The notes beneath the pieces were generated by a model. That model saw only the letters and a list, made by a program, of their open reading frames with translations, was not told the origin of the DNA and made no database searches. The translations under genes were made by a program, and so were the position numbers. 64,000 nucleotides of DNA from CAZIXN01 sp039180415 (lineage in GTDB: Bacteria > Planctomycetota > Phycisphaerae > Phycisphaerales > Phycisphaeraceae), in the NCBI GenBank assembly GCA_039180415.1, contig JBCDDH010000005.1, positions 1 through 64,000 of the forward strand. The letters are read 5' to 3'. This document shows positions 17,759 to 25,996 of the stretch, in pieces (position 1 is the stretch's first letter; every line of letters begins with the position of its first letter).

Positions 17759-19014
17759 CCCGGACGACGACCGCGCCACCGGAACCTCCGCCCCCTCCAA
17801 GCGATGCACGCTCGTCCATGCGCTTGGCGGTCGTCATCGAGCGATACAACCCCCAGGCCGGCGGCGCCGAGAAGTCCACCGCGCAGATCGTCGAACAGCT
17901 CGTCCAACGCGGGCACGACGTCACGCTGATCGCCGGGGCGTGCAAGCCCGACCACGACCCGCCGGGCGCCCGCGTGTTGCGCCTCAAGCAGCGGAAAAGC
18001 TCGTCGCCGATGCGGCTCTGGCGTTTCGCGCGTTGGGCCCGAGCGCAACTCGCCGAGCTCCGGCCCGACGCGTCGCTCTCGATCACGATGGCCGTCCCCG
18101 CGTCGGTCGTTCAGCCCCGCGGCGGCACCGTCCGCGAAACCCTCGACCGCAACGTCGCCCTCCGCCCGACCGTTTGGAAGCAGCGCAAAAAACGCTTCGA
18201 CAACGCGATGCACCCCAAGCAGCGGCTGCTGCTGCATCTCGAAAGACGCACGCTCGCCGACCCCGCGGTTTACGCCGTCGCCTGCGTGTCCGGGTACGTC
18301 GCCGACCAGCTCCGCCGGCACTACGCCTTCCCCGCCGAGCGTTGCGTGGTCATCCCGAACGCGTCCGTGATGCCCGCGTTGACGGACGCCGAGCAGGCCG
18401 AACGCCGGGCCCAGATCCGCCGGGGCTTCGGCGTCGCCGACGACGCGACGGTCTTCGTCTTCGCCGCGCAGAACCCCAGGCTCAAGGGCATCGACACGCT
18501 GCTGCCGGCTTTGCGTTCGGTGATCGACGGCGGGGCGGTCGCCGACCCCGTGCTCCTGCTCGCCGGGGCGTACGACTTCGGCGTCCAGCAGCGCGTCGCC
18601 GACCTGGGCCTCCGCGACCGCGTCCGCCTGCTCGGGCAGACCTCGGACATGGCCGGCCTGTTCGCGGCGGGCGACGTGACGGTCCTGCCCTCGTGGTACG
18701 ACCCCAGCAGCAAGGTCGTGCTCGAATCGCTCATGATGGGCGTCCCGGCGATCACCACCGCCTTCAACGGGGCAGGGGACCACCTCGGCCCCACCGAGCA
18801 CGACCCGAACACGCCCGTGCGTGGCCGCGTCATTGCGGATCCGGGCGATGCCGCCGCCCTCGCCCGGGCGATGATCGAACTCGCCGACCCCGCCGAAAGG
18901 GCCCGCTGCGCCGCGAACTGCGCGGGCCTCGCCGATCGGCTGAGCATGGCCCGCCACGTCGACGCGCTGGAGGCCCTGCTCCGTGAGGCGGCCGCGGCTT
19001 CGGTCTCGGCCTAA
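17755..19014 (+). CDS. glycosyltransferase family 4 (WaaG-like)
   Basis: 419 residues from a GTG overlapping the waaF stop (GTGA). An ATG at 17818 (MRLAVVIERYNPQAGGAEKS) is the alternative, and conserved sequence begins there. The N-terminal GT-B domain has the GGAE loop. The C-terminal domain has VFAAQNPRLKGIDTLLPAL, LLGQTSDMAGLFAAGDVTVLPSWYDPSSKVVLESLMMGVPAITT, the nucleotide-sugar site with the EX7E-type pattern. Likely transfers a sugar to the LPS core after the heptosyltransferase. Donor and acceptor cannot be read from the sequence. Confidence 0.8.
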   Translation: MTRTTTAPPEPPPPPSDARSSMRLAVVIERYNPQAGGAEKSTAQIVEQLVQRGHDVTLIAGACKPDHDPPGARVLRLKQRKSSSPMRLWRFARWARAQLAELRPDASLSITMAVPASVVQPRGGTVRETLDRNVALRPTVWKQRKKRFDNAMHPKQRLLLHLERRTLADPAVYAVACVSGYVADQLRRHYAFPAERCVVIPNASVMPALTDAEQAERRAQIRRGFGVADDATVFVFAAQNPRLKGIDTLLPALRSVIDGGAVADPVLLLAGAYDFGVQQRVADLGLRDRVRLLGQTSDMAGLFAAGDVTVLPSWYDPSSKVVLESLMMGVPAITTAFNGAGDHLGPTEHDPNTPVRGRVIADPGDAAALARAMIELADPAERARCAANCAGLADRLSMARHVDALEALLREAAAASVSA

Positions 19015-19021
19015 CCGCCTC

Positions 19022-19051
19022 TTGCATCCCCGACGCCGATTCGGGTATGCT
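19022..19051 (+). promoter_or_regulatory. candidate promoter of rpsL-rpsG
   Basis: TTGCAT (19022-19027), 18-base spacer, TATGCT (19046-19051). This leaves a leader of roughly 26 bases before rpsL, unlike the leaderless genes around it. Confidence 0.4.
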
Positions 19052-19083
19052 TCGCGGCTCGCCACTTTGCACCAGGTATCTGC

Positions 19084-19458
19084 ATGCCCACGATCAATCA
19101 ACTCATCCGCAAGCCCCGCCGCACGCCGACCACCAAGTCCAAGTCCCGCGACCTGGACCAGTGCCCGCAGCGTCGCGGCGTCTGCCTGCAGGTCAAGACC
19201 GTGACCCCCAAGAAGCCGAACTCCGCGCTGCGGAAGGTGGCCCGTGTCCGTCTGTCCAACGGCAAGGAAGTCACCGCCTACATCGGCGGCGAGGGCCACA
19301 ACCTCCAGGAACACAGCATCGTGCTCGTTCGTGGCGGCCGGGTCCGCGACCTGCCCGGCGTGCGGTTCCACATCGTCCGCGGCGCCCTCGACAGCCTCGG
19401 CGTCGACGGCCGGAAGCGCGGCCGTTCGAAGTACGGCGTCAAGAAGCCCAAGGGTTGA
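19084..19458 (+). CDS. rpsL: 30S ribosomal protein S12
   Basis: 124 residues, full family length. MPTINQLIRKPRRTPTTKSK at the start, then QRRGVCLQVKTVTPKKPNSALRKVARVRLSNGKEVTAYIGGEGHNLQEHS. The loop PKKPNSALRK carries the conserved lysines where streptomycin-resistance changes occur, in wild-type form. S12 sits at the decoding centre of the small subunit. rpsG follows 120 bases later and the pair ends at an intrinsic terminator, so fusA and tuf are not downstream here as they are in the classical str operon. Confidence 0.98.
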   Translation: MPTINQLIRKPRRTPTTKSKSRDLDQCPQRRGVCLQVKTVTPKKPNSALRKVARVRLSNGKEVTAYIGGEGHNLQEHSIVLVRGGRVRDLPGVRFHIVRGALDSLGVDGRKRGRSKYGVKKPKG

Positions 19459-19578
19459 TCAACCAGAATTTTCATCGGCAAGTAATCGCTCTCGGACCAT
19501 TCCGTGAGCGGTGAACGAGGGAACGCCGAGCGATCGTTTCGCGACGCCGACCCCGATAGCCCCACAGGAGTGCCCACC

Positions 19579-20067
19579 ATGGGACGCGGATTCACCAAGT
19601 CGGAAGAACAGCTCAAGCCCGATCCTCGCCACGGCGACAAGGTTTTGGCTCGCTTCATCAACTGCGTCATGCTCGACGGCAAGAAGACCGCCGCCCAGCG
19701 TTGCGTGTACGGAGCCATGGACCTGATTCAGGAACGCCTCGAAAAGGACAAGGTCGAGGACACGAGCTCGATCGACGTCTTCCGGCGGGCCATCGAGAAC
19801 GTCAAGCCCAACGTCGAGGTCCGCTCGCGGCGGGTCGGCGGCACCAACTACCAGGTGCCCATGCAGGTCTCCCGCAAGCGGCAGCAGTCGCTGGCTTTCC
19901 GCTGGATCATCACCGCCTGCCGCAAGCAGAAGGGTCGCCCCATGCACATGAAGCTCGCCCGCGAGCTGTGGGACGCCTTCAACAAGGAAGGCCAGGCCAT
20001 GAACACCCGCGACCAGATCCACCGCATGGCCGAAGCGAACAAGGCTTTCTCCCACTTCGCGTGGTGA
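19579..20067 (+). CDS. rpsG: 30S ribosomal protein S7
   Basis: 162 residues from the ATG at 19579, preceded by AGGAG. An upstream open frame (from 19504) adds 25 non-conserved residues and is rejected. Conserved S7 blocks: LARFINCVMLDGKKTAAQRCVYGAMDLI, AIENVKPNVEVRSRRVGGTNYQVPMQV, and FRWIITACR near the 16S rRNA binding surface. S7 nucleates assembly of the 30S head. Co-transcribed with rpsL and terminated by the hairpin at 20103-20128. Confidence 0.97.
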   Translation: MGRGFTKSEEQLKPDPRHGDKVLARFINCVMLDGKKTAAQRCVYGAMDLIQERLEKDKVEDTSSIDVFRRAIENVKPNVEVRSRRVGGTNYQVPMQVSRKRQQSLAFRWIITACRKQKGRPMHMKLARELWDAFNKEGQAMNTRDQIHRMAEANKAFSHFAW

Positions 20068-20102
20068 TTTCCCCGGGATTTTCAACCTCCAGATCAACGA
20101 AG

Positions 20103-20128
20103 CCCACCGAGTTTCTCGGTGGGTTTTT
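20103..20128 (+). terminator. intrinsic terminator of rpsL-rpsG
   Basis: Perfect nine-base stem CCCACCGAG / CTCGGTGGG with a TTT loop, followed by TTTTT. Confidence 0.9.
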
Positions 20129-20143
20129 CTTGGGTCTTCCCAT

Positions 20144-20149
20144 TACGAT
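20144..20149 (+). promoter_or_regulatory. -10 box of NIL-domain gene (leaderless)
   Basis: TACGAT, six bases (GAAGTC) before the ATG at 20156, just after the rpsG terminator. Confidence 0.5.
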
Positions 20150-20155
20150 GAAGTC

Positions 20156-20407
20156 ATGCCTGACGCCACCCACAAGTGCCGCCTCGTCTTCGCCGGGGAC
20201 ACCGCCGAGCAGCCTTGCCTCTGGCAGATGTCTCGCCACTTCCCCGAGGTGCAGTTCGATATCCGCCTCGACGAAACCATGAGCAAGGGCGTGATGATCG
20301 TGAACTTCAGCGGCGATCAAGACGACCTCGAAGACGCGTGGCGCTTCCTCCGTGAGCAGGGCGTCGAGGTCGACGTGGTCGAGACGCTGGCCACCGGCGA
20401 TGGATAA
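20156..20407 (+). CDS. NIL domain-containing small protein
   Basis: 83 residues, a free-standing ferredoxin-like NIL domain: KCRLVFAGDTAEQPCLWQMSRHFPEVQFDIRLDETMSKGVMIVNFSGDQDDLEDAWRFLREQGVEVDVV. NIL domains occur at the C-terminus of methionine ABC transporter ATPases and next to ferredoxin domains, where they sense or bind small ligands such as sulfur amino acids. Here it stands first in a three-gene cluster: the GNAT gene starts within its last eight bases and the ThiF gene follows. The link to a sulfur-activating ThiF protein is suggestive only. Confidence 0.75.
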   Translation: MPDATHKCRLVFAGDTAEQPCLWQMSRHFPEVQFDIRLDETMSKGVMIVNFSGDQDDLEDAWRFLREQGVEVDVVETLATGDG

Positions 20408-20831
20408 GGCCCACGTCCGCTTGTTCGCGTCCTCCGACGAGGCGGACTTGATCCGGTTGTGGACGCGATGCGAATTGACGACGCCCGCCAACGATCCGGC
20501 GGACGCCATCGCGCGAAAAGTCCGCCACGACCGAGACGGGCTCTTGGTGGCTGAGGTTCAAAACGGTCTCGTCGGTTCCGTGATGATCGGTTACGAAGGC
20601 CGACGCGGATGGATCAACTACCTGGCCGTCGATCCGAGCTGGCGTAGACGAGGCTTAGGCCGGATGTTGATGGAGACCGCAGAATCTCGGCTTAACGCCC
20701 AGGGTTGTCCGAAGATCAATTTGCAGGTTCGCTCCTCAAACCAAAGCGTGATCGCGTTCTACGCCGAACTCGGCTACGCCGTGGATGATTGCATCAGCCT
20801 GGGCAAACGGCTTGGGGCTCGCGCGGGATGA
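20400..20831 (+). CDS. GNAT family N-acetyltransferase
   Basis: 143 residues from the ATG at 20400, which overlaps the end of the NIL gene by eight bases. An open frame upstream to 20352 has no homology and is rejected. The acetyl-CoA pyrophosphate loop is VDPSWRRRGLGRMLMETAE (R/Q-x-x-G-x-G/A type), followed by INLQVRSSNQSVIAFYAELGY, the usual C-terminal strand. It resembles the YpeA/RimI-like group; the acceptor is unknown. The ThiF gene begins in its stop codon (ATGA), so the three genes are probably one operon. Confidence 0.85.
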   Translation: MDKAHVRLFASSDEADLIRLWTRCELTTPANDPADAIARKVRHDRDGLLVAEVQNGLVGSVMIGYEGRRGWINYLAVDPSWRRRGLGRMLMETAESRLNAQGCPKINLQVRSSNQSVIAFYAELGYAVDDCISLGKRLGARAG

Positions 20832-21982
20832 GCGTCCCGCCCGACGACTCCCGCGATTCGCGTTACGCGCGTCAAGCCCGCCTGCCTCAGGTCGGCGACG
20901 ACGGCCAGCGCAGGCTCGCCGGCGCCTCCGTGTTGGTCGCCGGCTGCGGAGCGCTCGGCTCCGCGTTGGCCGAGACGCTCGCTCGTGCGGGCGTCGGGAG
21001 CGGCGGCGGCCGGCTGGTCGTCGTGGATCGCGACGTGGTCGAGCGCTCCAATCTCCAGCGTCAAACCCTCTTCGACGACCTCGACGCCGAACGGGCCCTG
21101 CCCAAAGCGATCGCCGCGGAACGCCGCCTCCGCGAGATCAACCCGACCGTCAATATCGATGCCCACGTCGCCGACCTCGACGCCGGCAACGTCGTTGCTC
21201 TCGCGGGCTGCGACGACGGCGACCGAAAGGTGGACGTGATCGTGGACGGCCTCGACAACTTCGAGACCCGGTACCTGCTCAACGACGTCGCCGTGAAGCA
21301 CGCCGTCCCCTACGTCTACGGCGGCGCGGTCGGCACGACGGGCACCGCCATGGTCGTGCTCCCGCATTCGGCCCCGCCCGACATCCCGCAGGCCGACCGC
21401 GATACGCCCTGGGAAAAGATCGGCCTAGCCACCCCCGACCTCCGCGACCTCTTCGAAACCCTGCCCCCGCCCGGCTCGACCGCGACCTGCGACACCGCCG
21501 GCGTGCTGGGCCCGATCATCGCCGTTGTCGCCGCGTGGCAGGCCACCGAAGCCCTAAAGATTCTGCTGGGCGACTGGGAGGCCGTAAACCGGAAACTACT
21601 CAGCGTCGACCTCTGGACCAACCGCGTGAACCACCTTGACGTGTCGACGGCGTACGAGTCTTCGTCGGGAATCTGTTCGAAGCAAAGGCGATTCGAATTC
21701 CTCGAACGCGCGACCCGCGGCGGGGCGGTCAAGCTCTGCGGGCGGGACGCCGTGCAGGTCGCCCCCGCGGCGCCGACCGCGATCGACTTCGCCGCGCTCA
21801 CCCGACGCTGGGCCGGCGTCGTGGGCCACGTCCGCGCGGCGCCGTTCATGGCCCGCGCCGAACTGCTCGGCGAGGACCACGGCCTCACGCTCACCGTCTT
21901 CGAAGACGGCCGCGCTTTGATTCAAGGCACCGATGACGCCGCTCGCGCCCGTACTGTCGTTGCGCGGTACTTGGGCTCGTGA
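20828..21982 (+). CDS. ThiF/MoeB/HesA family E1-like adenylyltransferase
   Basis: 384 residues. RQARLPQVGDDGQRRL opens the E1 fold. The nucleotide loop is VAGCGALGSALAE (about 37-49), and VVDRDVVERSNLQRQTLF is the conserved ATP-site segment. Cys221 in TATCDTAGVLGP is the active cysteine. The family adenylates the C-terminal Gly-Gly of a ubiquitin-like sulfur carrier (ThiS, MoaD). The canonical zinc CxxC pairs are degraded: only SGICSK and KLCGRD remain. There is no rhodanese domain; instead the last 110 residues form a small alpha/beta tail. It starts in the GNAT stop codon. Which pathway it serves is undetermined. Confidence 0.85.
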   Translation: MSVPPDDSRDSRYARQARLPQVGDDGQRRLAGASVLVAGCGALGSALAETLARAGVGSGGGRLVVVDRDVVERSNLQRQTLFDDLDAERALPKAIAAERRLREINPTVNIDAHVADLDAGNVVALAGCDDGDRKVDVIVDGLDNFETRYLLNDVAVKHAVPYVYGGAVGTTGTAMVVLPHSAPPDIPQADRDTPWEKIGLATPDLRDLFETLPPPGSTATCDTAGVLGPIIAVVAAWQATEALKILLGDWEAVNRKLLSVDLWTNRVNHLDVSTAYESSSGICSKQRRFEFLERATRGGAVKLCGRDAVQVAPAAPTAIDFAALTRRWAGVVGHVRAAPFMARAELLGEDHGLTLTVFEDGRALIQGTDDAARARTVVARYLGS

Positions 21983-22000
21983 GAAACCTTCGCAGATAGC

Positions 22001-22019
22001 CGCAACCCAACGGGTTGCG
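22001..22019. repeat. hairpin at the thiF-degT convergent junction
   Basis: CGCAACCC / GGGTTGCG with an AAC loop, 18 bases after the ThiF gene. It may act as a terminator, but no T tract follows. Confidence 0.45.
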
Positions 22020-22043
22020 TGCTCGGAACGCCCCGCCTCCGCG

Positions 22044-22067
22044 CAGGCCGTTGGCCTGTGCTACCGG
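22044..22067. repeat. palindromic repeat (family B, copy 1)
   Basis: CAGGCC-GTT-GGCCTG hairpin followed by TGCTACCGG. The same hairpin core and GCTACCGG tail recur at 52716-52742, also between convergent genes. Confidence 0.6.
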
Positions 22068-22068
22068 C

Positions 22069-23253
22069 TCACGCGGCCGAATCGGGCCGCAGCAATTGCT
22101 CACGCTGGATCATCACTTTCAGCGTGTGGCAGACCAGCTCGATCTGCGTGTCATCCATCCGGTTGAAGAACGGCAGCGCGATCGTCCGCTGGCTTGCCCG
22201 TTCGGCCAACGGGAAGTCGCCCGGCTTGAAGCCGAACTGCTCGCGGTAGAACGGCTGCAGGTGGATGCAGGGGAAATAGTTGCTTGCCCCGATCTCGTGG
22301 CGCTTCATGCCCGCGATGACCCGGTCGCGTTCGACGTGGCCGTAGCTCGCCGCGAGCCGGACGACGAACACGAACCAGGACATGTCGTCCTCGCTGCCGG
22401 GCTCCATCGTCGGCAGGACCAGGTCGTCCCAGTCCATCAGGCGTTCCATGTACGACCGCGCGACGCGACGCCGGGCTTCGAGCATCTCGTCCAGGCGTTC
22501 CATCTGGGCGACGCCCAGCGCCGCGGCGATTTCGGAAAGCCGGTAGTTGTAGCCCAGCCGCTCGTGTGCGAGCCAAGACCCCACCGAGTTGTCACTGCCC
22601 GCGTGCGCGTCGACCGACCGACCCTGGTTCCGCAGCGACCTGCACGCCGTCGCCAACCGCTCGTCGTCGGTGACGATCATGCCGCCCTCGCCCGTCGCGA
22701 CCTGTTTGTTCGGATAGAAGCCGTACACCCCGGCCCGGCCAAACGAACCGACCTTGCGCCCGCCCGCCGCCACACCGCCGAGCGCTTCGCAGCAGTCTTC
22801 GATCAGGGCGAGGTCGTGTTTCCGTGCGAGCTGCTCCAGCGACGCCATGTGCGTCGTGTTCCCGAACACCTCGACGGCCACGATCGCTTTCGTTCGGTCG
22901 GTGATCTTCGCTTCGGCCTGTTTGGGGTCGAGGTTCAGGCTCCGCGGGCAGACGTCCGCAAACACCGGCGTCGCGCCGACCATCAGGATGCAGTTCGCCG
23001 ACGCGATGAACGAGAACGGCGTCGTGATCACCTCGTCCCCGAGGCCGATCCCCAACGCGAGCAGCACCAGGTGCAGCCCGGCCGTGCCCGACGAAACCGC
23101 CACGCCCTGCGAGCGGTCGCTACGGATCGCGACCAGATCCTCGAACCGTTCCTGCATCGGCCCCAGGCTTAGCCGGCCGCTGCGTAGCACCTCCGTCACC
23201 GCGTCGATCTCGCGTTGCGTCACGTCCGGTTGGCTCAGGGGCAGGTCGCTCAT
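22069..23253 (-). CDS. DegT/DnrJ/EryC1/StrS family sugar aminotransferase
   Basis: 394 residues. PLP enzyme of the sugar aminotransferase class: SSGTAGLHLVLLALGIGLGDEVITTPFSF, IEDCCEALGG with Asp153 that contacts the pyridine ring, and GFYPNKQVATGEGG with the Schiff-base Lys183. The family transaminates nucleotide-linked keto-sugars, for LPS, capsule or S-layer glycans. No other nucleotide-sugar genes are adjacent. GATGAT lies six bases before the ATG, a poor match to the leaderless pattern. It converges on the ThiF gene across two hairpins. Confidence 0.9.
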   Translation of the reverse strand: MSDLPLSQPDVTQREIDAVTEVLRSGRLSLGPMQERFEDLVAIRSDRSQGVAVSSGTAGLHLVLLALGIGLGDEVITTPFSFIASANCILMVGATPVFADVCPRSLNLDPKQAEAKITDRTKAIVAVEVFGNTTHMASLEQLARKHDLALIEDCCEALGGVAAGGRKVGSFGRAGVYGFYPNKQVATGEGGMIVTDDERLATACRSLRNQGRSVDAHAGSDNSVGSWLAHERLGYNYRLSEIAAALGVAQMERLDEMLEARRRVARSYMERLMDWDDLVLPTMEPGSEDDMSWFVFVVRLAASYGHVERDRVIAGMKRHEIGASNYFPCIHLQPFYREQFGFKPGDFPLAERASQRTIALPFFNRMDDTQIELVCHTLKVMIQREQLLRPDSAA

Positions 23254-23299
23254 AACAGCATCATCGGCGGGGTTTGGCGGATCACGCCAAACGCAAAGC

Positions 23300-24805
23300 T
23301 TACCGATCCCCGCTCGCGGTCGACGGCTCGGGCAACGCGCCGCCGGTTTGTGCCGCCCGCCACGCGACCAGGACCGTCAGCGACGCCGGCGTGCCGGGGC
23401 GTTCGCTGCCGGCCTTCAAGAGCCGCCGATCGGCCGCATCCAACGCCGTAGGAGCCAGCCGCAGCAACGCCTTCCACCGGCCCGCTTCTGCGATGGACCC
23501 GACGGCCACGTCCGCCTCTCGGATCAGCGGCACCCACGCGGCGCCTTCCCGCATCGTCAGCGTGTCGAAGGCTTGCCAGTGTGCCTCGTCCAGCCGCAGC
23601 GTCTGTCCCTTGGTCCACGACCGGACCTGCTCCGCCGCCGCGGGCTCGCGTCGCATCCACGCCGACCACGCCCGCGCCCGTTCGAATGGAAACCCGCCTT
23701 CTTCTGCTCGCCGGCCGTCCCGCCAGAAAGCCTCCGCCAACACGTCGGTCGCCTCCGCGGAAGCCAGCGGGTGCTGCACGGCTCGCCGCAGCGCTTCCTC
23801 GATCGGCGGGTGTCGCAGGCGAACCAAAGCGTCCAAGGCGAGGGCCTGATCCGGTGTCGCGGTTCTCGGCTCGCCCAACCGCCGCAGCGTCAGCCCGATC
23901 TGGGCGTGAGTTAAATCGGGCTGACCGGCCAGCAGATCGGCGATCGACGTCGGCACGGTCGGCCACTCGGCCAGCGCGAGCAGCGCTAAGCGAAAGCGTT
24001 CCGCCGCGTCCCGCTCCGCCCGTTGCCACGCCGACGCGAACGCCCGGTCGGCACCCGGCACCCCCGACGACAACGCCGCCCGCAGCGCCCGCCGACGCAA
24101 TTCGGGGTCGCGGGCGTCGCTCGCCAAACTCAACGCCAGCCCGCCCCCCGACGTCAGCCGCAGCCTCGCGATCAGGTTCAACGCCGCCCGCACGTCGCCC
24201 GCGGAAAAGCCGATCCGCTGTGGGGCCGTCGCCATCCCGCTCAACGCGTCGGTCCCGCGCCGGTCGCCCGCGTCGTGGAGCAGCACCGCCGCCAACGCCG
24301 CTCGGGTGCGGTGCTCGCTTTCGAGGATGCGGACGAGCGCCGCGGGGTCAACGGTATTCACGCCCGCCGCGCGATCCGCGACGGCCAACTGCAACCGTTC
24401 ACCGTCGGTCAACCCGGGCAACGACCACAGCCGTCGCCGCGTCCGCGCGTCCACCAGATCGGCCGACAAGGCTTCGCTCAGCAACGCCGACCGCGCCGGT
24501 ACCCGGTCGCCCGTCATCCGCGCCAGCCGCTCGAACGCCAGCCCCGGCGGGTCGGCCAACGACGCGATGCCCAGCCACGCCTCGCGTCGCATCCGTGGGT
24601 CGTTCGACTGCGCCCAGGCTTCGAACACCGCGCGGCCGCCGGGGTCTTCCAAGCCCCGCAACCACGCCGCCGCCGCCAGCGGGGCGACGCCCGACCGTTC
24701 AACCCACGCCACGAATCGATCCGCTGCGTCATGAGCCGTCGGCTGCGCGACACCCGGCAGCACGTATCCGACCAACAGCAACCAACACGCCGCCCAGGCT
24801 CGCAT
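23300..24805 (-). CDS. exported HEAT-like helical repeat protein
   Basis: 501 residues. A signal peptide (MRAWAACWLLLVGYVLPGVAQ) is followed by an almost wholly helical, Ala/Arg/Leu-rich protein. Several segments look like HEAT-type repeats (DPRMRREAWLGIASLADPPGLAF; RDPELRRRALRAALSSGVPG; HPPIEEALRRAVQHPLASAEATDVLAEAF). No catalytic motif is visible. Probably periplasmic, with a binding or scaffolding role. TAGATT lies six bases before the ATG. It is divergent from hisC, with 73 bases between starts. Confidence 0.65.
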   Translation of the reverse strand: MRAWAACWLLLVGYVLPGVAQPTAHDAADRFVAWVERSGVAPLAAAAWLRGLEDPGGRAVFEAWAQSNDPRMRREAWLGIASLADPPGLAFERLARMTGDRVPARSALLSEALSADLVDARTRRRLWSLPGLTDGERLQLAVADRAAGVNTVDPAALVRILESEHRTRAALAAVLLHDAGDRRGTDALSGMATAPQRIGFSAGDVRAALNLIARLRLTSGGGLALSLASDARDPELRRRALRAALSSGVPGADRAFASAWQRAERDAAERFRLALLALAEWPTVPTSIADLLAGQPDLTHAQIGLTLRRLGEPRTATPDQALALDALVRLRHPPIEEALRRAVQHPLASAEATDVLAEAFWRDGRRAEEGGFPFERARAWSAWMRREPAAAEQVRSWTKGQTLRLDEAHWQAFDTLTMREGAAWVPLIREADVAVGSIAEAGRWKALLRLAPTALDAADRRLLKAGSERPGTPASLTVLVAWRAAQTGGALPEPSTASGDR

Positions 24806-24811
24806 CGCCGC

Positions 24812-24817
24812 AATCTA
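24812..24817 (-). promoter_or_regulatory. -10 box of HEAT-like gene (leaderless)
   Basis: TAGATT, six bases (GCGGCG) before the ATG at 24805. Confidence 0.5.
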
Positions 24818-24878
24818 CAACGTCTAGCCGAGACCGCGTTGACCCCGTGACCGCCGCCCGCGAAGATGCTCGGCCCGT

Positions 24879-25988
24879 ATGAGTGCCCCGCGACCCCGCC
24901 CCAACATCGCCGCCCTCCACGCCTACACGCCCGGCGAGCAGCCGACCTGGGCCGATACCGCGCATCCCACCCGGCCCACGGTCAAGCTCAACACCAACGA
25001 GAACCCGTACCCGCCCGCCGACGCCGTGCTCGACGCGATCCGCGGTTTGCCCGCCGAGGCGCTGCGGCTCTACCCGCCGCCCGCCTCGGACCGCTTCCGC
25101 CGGGCCGCCGCCGACGCCCACGGCCTCACGCCCGGCCACATCCTCGCCACCAACGGCGGCGACGAACTCCTGCGCCTGTTGATCACGTGCTTCTGCGACG
25201 TGGGCGACGCTTCGGGCGGCATCGGCACCACCGACCCGACCTATTCGCTTTACCCCGTCCTCGCCGCGACGCACGGCACAACCGTCACCGCCGTGCCGCG
25301 AAGCCCCAACGACTTCACGCCGCCGCCCCCCGAACAACTCGCCGAGGCGTGGAACCACGCGGCGTGCGCCCTGGCCTTTTTCGTCAACCCGCACGCGCCG
25401 TCCGGCCGGCTCGAAACCCTGGGCTACCTCGAAGCCCTCGCCGAGCGGTTCGACGGCCTGCTCGTGATCGACGAGGCCTACGTCGACTTCGCACCGCGCG
25501 ACGCCATCGACCTCGTACGCCGCCGCGACGACGTCGTCCTCCTCCGCTCGCTCAGCAAGGGCTACGCGCTCGCGGGCCTCCGCTTCGGCTACGGCATCGC
25601 CGCTCCGTCCATCATCGCCACCCTCGACAAGGCCCGCGATTCCTACAACCTCGACATCCTCGCCCAGGTCGCCGCTACCGCCGCGCTTACGCACCGCGAT
25701 CACGCCAAACAATCTTGGCAAGCCGTCATCGAACAGCGCCGTTTCCTGACCGAGCAACTCCGCCAACGAGGATTCGCCGTCCTCGACTCGTACAGCAACT
25801 TCGTCCTCGCCCGGACCTCGGCCGACCTGCCCGACGCCGAGGCGATCTACCTCGGCCTCAAGCAGCGCGACGTCCTCGTCCGCTACTTCAAGACGCCCGA
25901 CCTCATCGACCGCCTCCGCATCACCGTCGGCACGCCCGAGCAGAACCAGCAACTGATCGCCGGCCTTGACGAACTCCTCCACCCTTGA
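24879..25988 (+). CDS. hisC: histidinol-phosphate aminotransferase
   Basis: 369 residues. Fold-type I PLP enzyme: VKLNTNENPYPPA, the HisC substrate loop, near residues 36-48; NPHAPSG in place of the usual NPNNPTG; VIDEAYVDF with the PLP-contacting aspartate; and SLSKGYALAGLRFGYG with Schiff-base Lys227. It converts imidazole-acetol phosphate to histidinol phosphate using glutamate. hisB follows after 8 bases, so the two form a histidine-biosynthesis pair; the remaining his genes are not in the window. Confidence 0.93.
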   Translation: MSAPRPRPNIAALHAYTPGEQPTWADTAHPTRPTVKLNTNENPYPPADAVLDAIRGLPAEALRLYPPPASDRFRRAAADAHGLTPGHILATNGGDELLRLLITCFCDVGDASGGIGTTDPTYSLYPVLAATHGTTVTAVPRSPNDFTPPPPEQLAEAWNHAACALAFFVNPHAPSGRLETLGYLEALAERFDGLLVIDEAYVDFAPRDAIDLVRRRDDVVLLRSLSKGYALAGLRFGYGIAAPSIIATLDKARDSYNLDILAQVAATAALTHRDHAKQSWQAVIEQRRFLTEQLRQRGFAVLDSYSNFVLARTSADLPDAEAIYLGLKQRDVLVRYFKTPDLIDRLRITVGTPEQNQQLIAGLDELLHP

Positions 25989-25996
25989 GCCCCGCC

